A stretch of DNA of 64,000 nucleotides, taken from NCBI RefSeq assembly GCF_003003355.1, contig NZ_PVTQ01000012.1, positions 85,119 to 149,118 on the forward strand, in the 5' to 3' direction. Each line of letters begins with the position of its first letter. Position 1 is the first letter of the stretch. The notes under the pieces were generated by a model, which was not told the DNA's origin, did no database searches, and saw only the letters and a list, made by a program, of their open reading frames with translations. Shown one piece after another: positions 60,655 through 64,000 of the stretch. The stretch is from Donghicola tyrosinivorans. GTDB taxonomy: Bacteria; Pseudomonadota; Alphaproteobacteria; Rhodobacterales; Rhodobacteraceae. A program made the translations under genes and the position numbers.

Positions 60655-61629
60655 TCAGCCACCGCCGATCAAAACGCCCGCAGCAAAGACCAATGCGCCG
60701 CCCAGAACCACTTGGAAAGTGGCCCGCAGGAAGGGTGTCTCCATATAGCGGTTCTGAATCCAGACGATGGCCCACAATTCAATAAACACCACGATGAAAG
60801 CGGTGACAGTCGCGGTCCAGAAGTGGGGGATCAGATAGGGCAACGCATGGCCCAAGCCCCCCAATGTGGTCATCACGCCTGCCGCAATCCCGCGCTTGGT
60901 GGGCGATCCGCGCCCCGACAGCGCCCCGTCGTCCGAGGCCGCTTCGGTGAAGCCCATGCTGATACCCGCACCCACGCTGGCCGCCAGACCGACCAGAAAG
61001 GTGGTGTGGGTGTCTTGCGTGGCAAAAGCGGTCGCGAAAATCGGGGCAAGCGTACTGACCGAGCCATCCATTAGCCCCGCTAGACCGGGCTGCACCCACG
61101 TCAGGATGAACTGGCGGTGGGCCATATCCTCTTCGGTCTGCTTTTCGTCCGCTCCAAGATGGGCCTTTTCCAACTCGCCCGCTGCGGCCTGATGACCGGC
61201 CTCGGCCTGCGCCAACTCGCCCAGAAGATCGCGGGTCCGTGCGTCTGTGGTTCGCGCCGCCGCCATCCGGTAGAATTTCTCGGCGTCCCGCTCCATCCCT
61301 TCGGCCTCGGCGCGGATGCGATCAAGGCTGAGATTCTGGATCAGCCAGACAGGACGGCGGGCGTAGTAGCCTGCCACATGTTCACGGCGGATCAGGGGAA
61401 TCGTTTCGCCAAACCGTTCGCGGTGCAGATCGATCAAGCGGGACCGGTGGGTGTCCTCTTCGGCAGCCATGCCATCGAAGACAGCGGCGGTTGCGGGGAA
61501 TTCCTCTCGCAGTCGCGCCGCATAAGACCGGTAAATCTGCGCGTCGTCCTCTTCTGACGAAATGGCCAGCGCCAGAACTTCTTGCTCTGACAACTCACTG
61601 AACCGGCGGCGCTGTGTAAAGAAACGCAT
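60655..61629 (-). CDS. mbfA: MbfA-like iron exporter (ferritin-like domain fused to VIT1-type domain)
   Basis: Of the 324 residues, the first 150 form a ferritin-like di-iron domain (AISSEEDDAQIYRSYA; MAAEEDTHRSRLIDLH; AQAEAGHQ). The C-terminal part is a VIT1-like membrane transporter (GLMDGSVSTLAPIFATA; SVGAGISMGFTEAASDDG). MbfA in rhizobia exports iron and is repressed by Irr in iron-poor cells. The dyad at 61642-61656 matches the ICE operator, so iron-responsive control is likely. Confidence 0.9.
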   Translation of the reverse strand: MRFFTQRRRFSELSEQEVLALAISSEEDDAQIYRSYAARLREEFPATAAVFDGMAAEEDTHRSRLIDLHRERFGETIPLIRREHVAGYYARRPVWLIQNLSLDRIRAEAEGMERDAEKFYRMAAARTTDARTRDLLGELAQAEAGHQAAAGELEKAHLGADEKQTEEDMAHRQFILTWVQPGLAGLMDGSVSTLAPIFATAFATQDTHTTFLVGLAASVGAGISMGFTEAASDDGALSGRGSPTKRGIAAGVMTTLGGLGHALPYLIPHFWTATVTAFIVVFIELWAIVWIQNRYMETPFLRATFQVVLGGALVFAAGVLIGGG

Positions 61630-61641
61630 GGAACACCTCTT

Positions 61642-61656
61642 TTAGAATGGTTCTAA
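61642..61656. promoter_or_regulatory. ICE-like Irr operator of mbfA
   Basis: TTAGAATGGTTCTAA, a perfect TTAGAA-N3-TTCTAA dyad, begins 12 nt upstream of the mbfA start codon. This is the form of the iron control element bound by Irr in alphaproteobacteria. Confidence 0.75.
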
Positions 61657-61708
61657 TTTATCGCTTTCCACTATAACCGCAAGAGAAGAGATCGGGCTCA
61701 CACCAAAG

Positions 61709-61724
61709 TGAACAGATCAGTTCA
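61709..61724. promoter_or_regulatory. TetR operator-like site 1
   Basis: TGAACAGATCAGTTCA, a near-palindrome, lies between mbfA and the small secreted-peptide gene. It shares TGAAC and the GATC core with site 2. Confidence 0.5.
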
Positions 61725-61743
61725 CTTTCTAACTTCCCGATTC

Positions 61744-61759
61744 TGAACTGATCGGTTTA
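61744..61759. promoter_or_regulatory. TetR operator-like site 2
   Basis: TGAACTGATCGGTTTA begins 38 nt before the ATG at 61782. It matches site 3 at 14 of 16 positions. Confidence 0.55.
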
Positions 61760-61781
61760 GTTTGGAGTATCCCTCAAACAC

Positions 61782-61934
61782 ATGAGACCTCCGATGAAAC
61801 AGATTGCTCTTGCTACATTGATTTTTATCGGCTTTTTCGCCCAAGAGGGCCACGCCTGTGTTTCCTTCGATCTACCGTCTTTGACGTGGCCCGATGACGC
61901 ACCGGAACCCACCAAGATCGTCACCGATCAGTGA
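61782..61934 (+). CDS. Small exported peptide (50 aa)
   Basis: The frame MRPPMKQIALATLIFIGFFA reads as a signal peptide with likely cleavage after GHA, leaving a mature peptide of about 25 residues that begins with Cys and is Pro/Asp-rich. GGAG lies 15 bases before the first ATG; an ATG at 61794 is also possible. It sits between two operator-like sites and the tetR gene, which suggests it is controlled by that regulator. Family unknown. Confidence 0.5.
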   Translation: MRPPMKQIALATLIFIGFFAQEGHACVSFDLPSLTWPDDAPEPTKIVTDQ

Positions 61935-61952
61935 GCCTTTGCTTGCCTGAAC

Positions 61953-61968
61953 TGAACCGCTCGGTTTA
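61953..61968. promoter_or_regulatory. TetR operator-like site 3 (autoregulatory)
   Basis: TGAACCGCTCGGTTTA lies 26 nt before the tetR start codon, in the place expected for self-repression. Confidence 0.6.
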
Positions 61969-61994
61969 TGCTGGCGACCTGTTCAGGAGAGTAA

Positions 61995-62615
61995 ATGATG
62001 CAGTGCGATAAGCCCGTCGTTCGCAAGGGGCGCAAGTTTGATCAGGTTCTGGAAGGGGCCCGTGAAATCTTTATGCGTGACGGCTTTGAAGGGGCCAGCG
62101 TCGATGACATCGCCAAAGCGGCCGAGGTGTCAAAGGCGACCCTCTACAGCTACTTCCCTGATAAAAGCCTTTTGTTCATGGAAGTGGCCAAATGCGAATG
62201 CTGTCGTCAGGCTGAACGGGCCGACAGCGAGATGGACCACACCCGTCCTCCAAGCGAGGTTCTGTCCTATGCGGGGCACCGCCTGCTGGATTTCATGATC
62301 AGCGCTATGGGGGAACAGATGTTCCGCCTCTGCGTCGCCGAGGCCCGCCGTTTCCCCGAATTGGGACAGGCCTTTTACGAGACCGGTCCCAAGATGGTCG
62401 CCACCCGACTTGGGGCCTATCTGGACATAGCCGTCGCAGATGGCAGCCTGAAGGTCGATGACACCAATCTAGCCGCCTGCCAGTTCGCAGAGCTGTGCAA
62501 GGCCGACATCTTTACCAAGCTGGTCTTCGGCATCCAGACCGAGTTTACCGCTGCCGAAAAGGCCCATGTGGTGGATAACGCCGTTTCAACCTTTTTGGCG
62601 CGCTACGGGGCCTGA
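61995..62615 (+). CDS. TetR/AcrR family transcriptional regulator
   Basis: The 206-residue protein has an N-terminal helix-turn-helix (ASVDDIAKAAEVSKATLYSY followed by FPDKSLLF) and a helical ligand-binding/dimer domain of the AefR-like C-terminal type (FMISAMGEQMFRLCVAEARR). A GGAGAG ribosome site precedes the double ATG. Three similar 16-bp sites lie upstream (61709, 61744, 61953), so it probably represses itself and the small exported peptide gene. Confidence 0.88.
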   Translation: MMQCDKPVVRKGRKFDQVLEGAREIFMRDGFEGASVDDIAKAAEVSKATLYSYFPDKSLLFMEVAKCECCRQAERADSEMDHTRPPSEVLSYAGHRLLDFMISAMGEQMFRLCVAEARRFPELGQAFYETGPKMVATRLGAYLDIAVADGSLKVDDTNLAACQFAELCKADIFTKLVFGIQTEFTAAEKAHVVDNAVSTFLARYGA

Positions 62616-62635
62616 CCTATAAGGCCGCGCAAGGC

Positions 62636-63247
62636 TTACAGAATCCCTGCCTGCTGCAAGCCTTGCCGCAAGCCCTCTGCCCCGCCAAAGACATGGCCCT
62701 GCATGCCCGACTTTATCGCGCCTGCGACATTCTCGGCGCGGTCATCGATGAAATAGCCGCTCTGCGGCTTCACCCCCAGATGGGCCAGACAGGCGACAAA
62801 ACATCTGGGATCGGGTTTAGCCGCGCCAAAGATGGACGAGGGGAAGATCAAGTCGCCAAACAGGGGGCGCAATTCCGGAAACAGATAATCGATGTTGTCG
62901 CCGACCAGTTCCGAATTATTGGTCAGAACGGCGATTCTATGGGTCTTGCCGACCTCTGCGACCAGCTCCAGCACCTCGGGCGCCGGCGTCATCGAGGATT
63001 TTCGCGCCTCTAGCCACTGGTCCGCCGAAAAGGGGACGCGCAGTTGCAGGGCGACCTCTCGCAAATAAGTGGTTGTGCTGATGGTGCCCGCATCCGCCGC
63101 CGCATCAATGCCCGAGCCCCAAATCGCGGCCCAGACCCGCTGCGCCGTCGTTCCTGTCAGATCGGCCAGATAAGCGCAGCGGTGCTGCTTGTCCGAGACG
63201 CACAGGACGTCATCCATATCAAACAGCACAAGATCAACTTTGGGCAT
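62636..63247 (-). CDS. HAD-superfamily hydrolase
   Basis: The start is ATG 63247 (MPKVDLVLFDMDDVL); 203 residues. Motif I DMD (Asp10, Asp12), motif II AVLTNNS, motif III Lys in GAAKPDPRCF and motif IV FIDDRAENV are all in place, with a cap domain between I and II. A phosphoglycolate-phosphatase-like member; substrate unknown. Converges on the tetR gene. Confidence 0.88.
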   Translation of the reverse strand: MPKVDLVLFDMDDVLCVSDKQHRCAYLADLTGTTAQRVWAAIWGSGIDAAADAGTISTTTYLREVALQLRVPFSADQWLEARKSSMTPAPEVLELVAEVGKTHRIAVLTNNSELVGDNIDYLFPELRPLFGDLIFPSSIFGAAKPDPRCFVACLAHLGVKPQSGYFIDDRAENVAGAIKSGMQGHVFGGAEGLRQGLQQAGIL

Positions 63248-63358
63248 GGGCACATCGCTTTCAACAAACACACTGGTAAAATTCAAGCGTGACGCATGGG
63301 CTTGGCCACGCGCAAGGAAAACCCAAGCGCGGATGTGCCTTTGGCGAAGGACCGCCTG

Positions 63359-63844
63359 TCAAAGAAGCTGGTACATCACGTGCGCATCCACCAGTCCGGC
63401 CTGCGGATGGCGGAAGGCTTTGGGCAACGTGCCGATGATCTGGAACCCGTTGCGCTGCCACAGCCGGATCGCACCGGTGTTGGTCGAGACGACAAAGTTG
63501 AACTGCATCGCCCCATAGGCAGCCGCCCGCGCCTGCGCCAACACATGGGTCAGCAGCGCCCGTGCTACGCCTTTGCCACGCGCATCTGGACTAGTGACAA
63601 AGCCCGCATTGCAGACGTGATCCGCGTTGCCCTTATGGTTCGGGCAAAGATAGGCGGTACCCAAAATCTGCCCACCCTCTTCGGCCACATAGGCAGTGTG
63701 AGAGCCGCGCAGCCAGTAGTCCAATGCCTGATCACGGGTGATGTCTGTCGGCACGGCATAGGTGTCGCCCGCATGAAACACGGGGCCAAGCATGGCCCAG
63801 AGGGCCTGATCATCTGCGGGGGTCGCGGGGCGGATATTCAACAT
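63359..63844 (-). CDS. GNAT family N-acetyltransferase
   Basis: The 161-residue product has the acetyl-CoA-binding motif A (GFVTSPDARGKGVARALLTH) and motif B (NTGAIRLWQRNGFQIIGTLP). Acceptor unknown. ATG 63844; it lies just downstream of the formaldehyde dehydrogenase gene on the same strand. Confidence 0.9.
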   Translation of the reverse strand: MLNIRPATPADDQALWAMLGPVFHAGDTYAVPTDITRDQALDYWLRGSHTAYVAEEGGQILGTAYLCPNHKGNADHVCNAGFVTSPDARGKGVARALLTHVLAQARAAAYGAMQFNFVVSTNTGAIRLWQRNGFQIIGTLPKAFRHPQAGLVDAHVMYQLL

Positions 63845-63898
63845 GGGTCACAAGGGCAAAGCCCGCACGCCAACGCGCACGGGCCATGCCATCCGTTC

Positions 63899-64000
63899 TT
63901 AGTATTCGACCACCGCGCGGATGGATTTACCCGCGTGCATCAGTTCGAAGCCTTCGTTGATGTCTTCCAGCTTCAGCTTGTGGGTGATCATCGAGTCGAT
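63899..64000 (-). CDS. S-(hydroxymethyl)glutathione dehydrogenase / class III alcohol dehydrogenase, C-terminal end
   Basis: Only the last 33 codons are in the window (stop TAA at 63899-63901): IDSMITHKLKLEDINEGFEL followed by MHAGKSIRAVVEY. This matches the conserved C-terminus of the zinc-dependent class III enzyme that oxidises S-hydroxymethylglutathione. It supplies the substrate of the S-formylglutathione hydrolase at 58749. Confidence 0.88.
   Translation of the reverse strand: MDSMITHKLKLEDINEGFELMHAGKSIRAVVEY

Overview
The window comes from an alphaproteobacterium of the Rhodobacter/Roseobacter group (order Rhodobacterales). It carries an almost complete Fla1-type flagellar supercluster joined to a chemotaxis operon laid out like CheOp3 of Rhodobacter (Cereibacter) sphaeroides. 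Support for this placement: a split CheA pair (P3-P4-P5 kinase plus a separate long Hpt protein), a soluble TlpT-like receptor, two sigma-54 activators of FleQ and FleT type, a second rpoN beside fliC, a stand-alone SltF-like transglycosylase next to a muramidase-less FlgJ, and the flgBCDEFGHIJKL order. DNA is GC-rich and genes are densely packed, with many ATGA or TAATG overlaps.

Layout. 1-2337: an unidentified partial gene with a nitrile-hydratase-leader-like C-terminal part, a FliL-like membrane protein and a 59-aa protein (each behind its own sigma-54 promoter), and a minus-strand fliS operon. 2446-12778: the minus-strand chemotaxis operon (orf101, cheA4-like, cheR, cheB, cheW, orf61, tlpT-like, cheY6-like, cheA3-like), with a sigma-28-like promoter at its head and a terminator at its end. 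13043-27636: the plus-strand export/basal-body operon fleT, fliEFGHIJ, fliKLMN, fliOPQR, flhB, orf68, with extra sigma-54 promoters before fliK and fliO. 27699-31530: a minus-strand unknown gene, a probable motF with a PDZ-like partner, and rpoN2. 31720-38310: fliC (sigma-28-like promoter), motA, motB, fliD, fleQ. 38468-51356: the minus-strand flg operon down to sltF. 51458-54514: a divergent gene for a 1018-aa acidic protein built of 37-residue DPFAAF/DPFAAL repeats. 54627-64000: housekeeping and metabolic genes (MFS transporter, alpha/beta hydrolase, ornithine cyclodeaminase family, two HAD hydrolases, YaiI family, S-formylglutathione hydrolase, AEC transporter, MbfA-like iron exporter behind an ICE-like operator, a TetR module with three operator-like sites, GNAT, and the end of glutathione-dependent formaldehyde dehydrogenase).

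How it fits together: FleQ (with HTH) is expected to switch on fleT. FleT lacks a DNA-binding domain and would act with FleQ on RpoN2 polymerase at the many TGGCAC-N5-TTGC promoters I could place. Late genes (fliC and probably the che operon) have sigma-28-like promoters. Stator proteins are PomA/PomB-like, with MotF and two FliL-type proteins as probable accessories. Not present here are flhA, flgA, fliA and flgM.

The strongest candidate for something undescribed is the repeat protein at 51458-54514. Its predicted sigma-54 promoter lies face to face with the flgB promoter, and the two share one TTGCAA element, so flg operon firing and synthesis of this polyacidic protein would compete for the same polymerase site. 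All functional statements are inferences from sequence reading; no searches were run.
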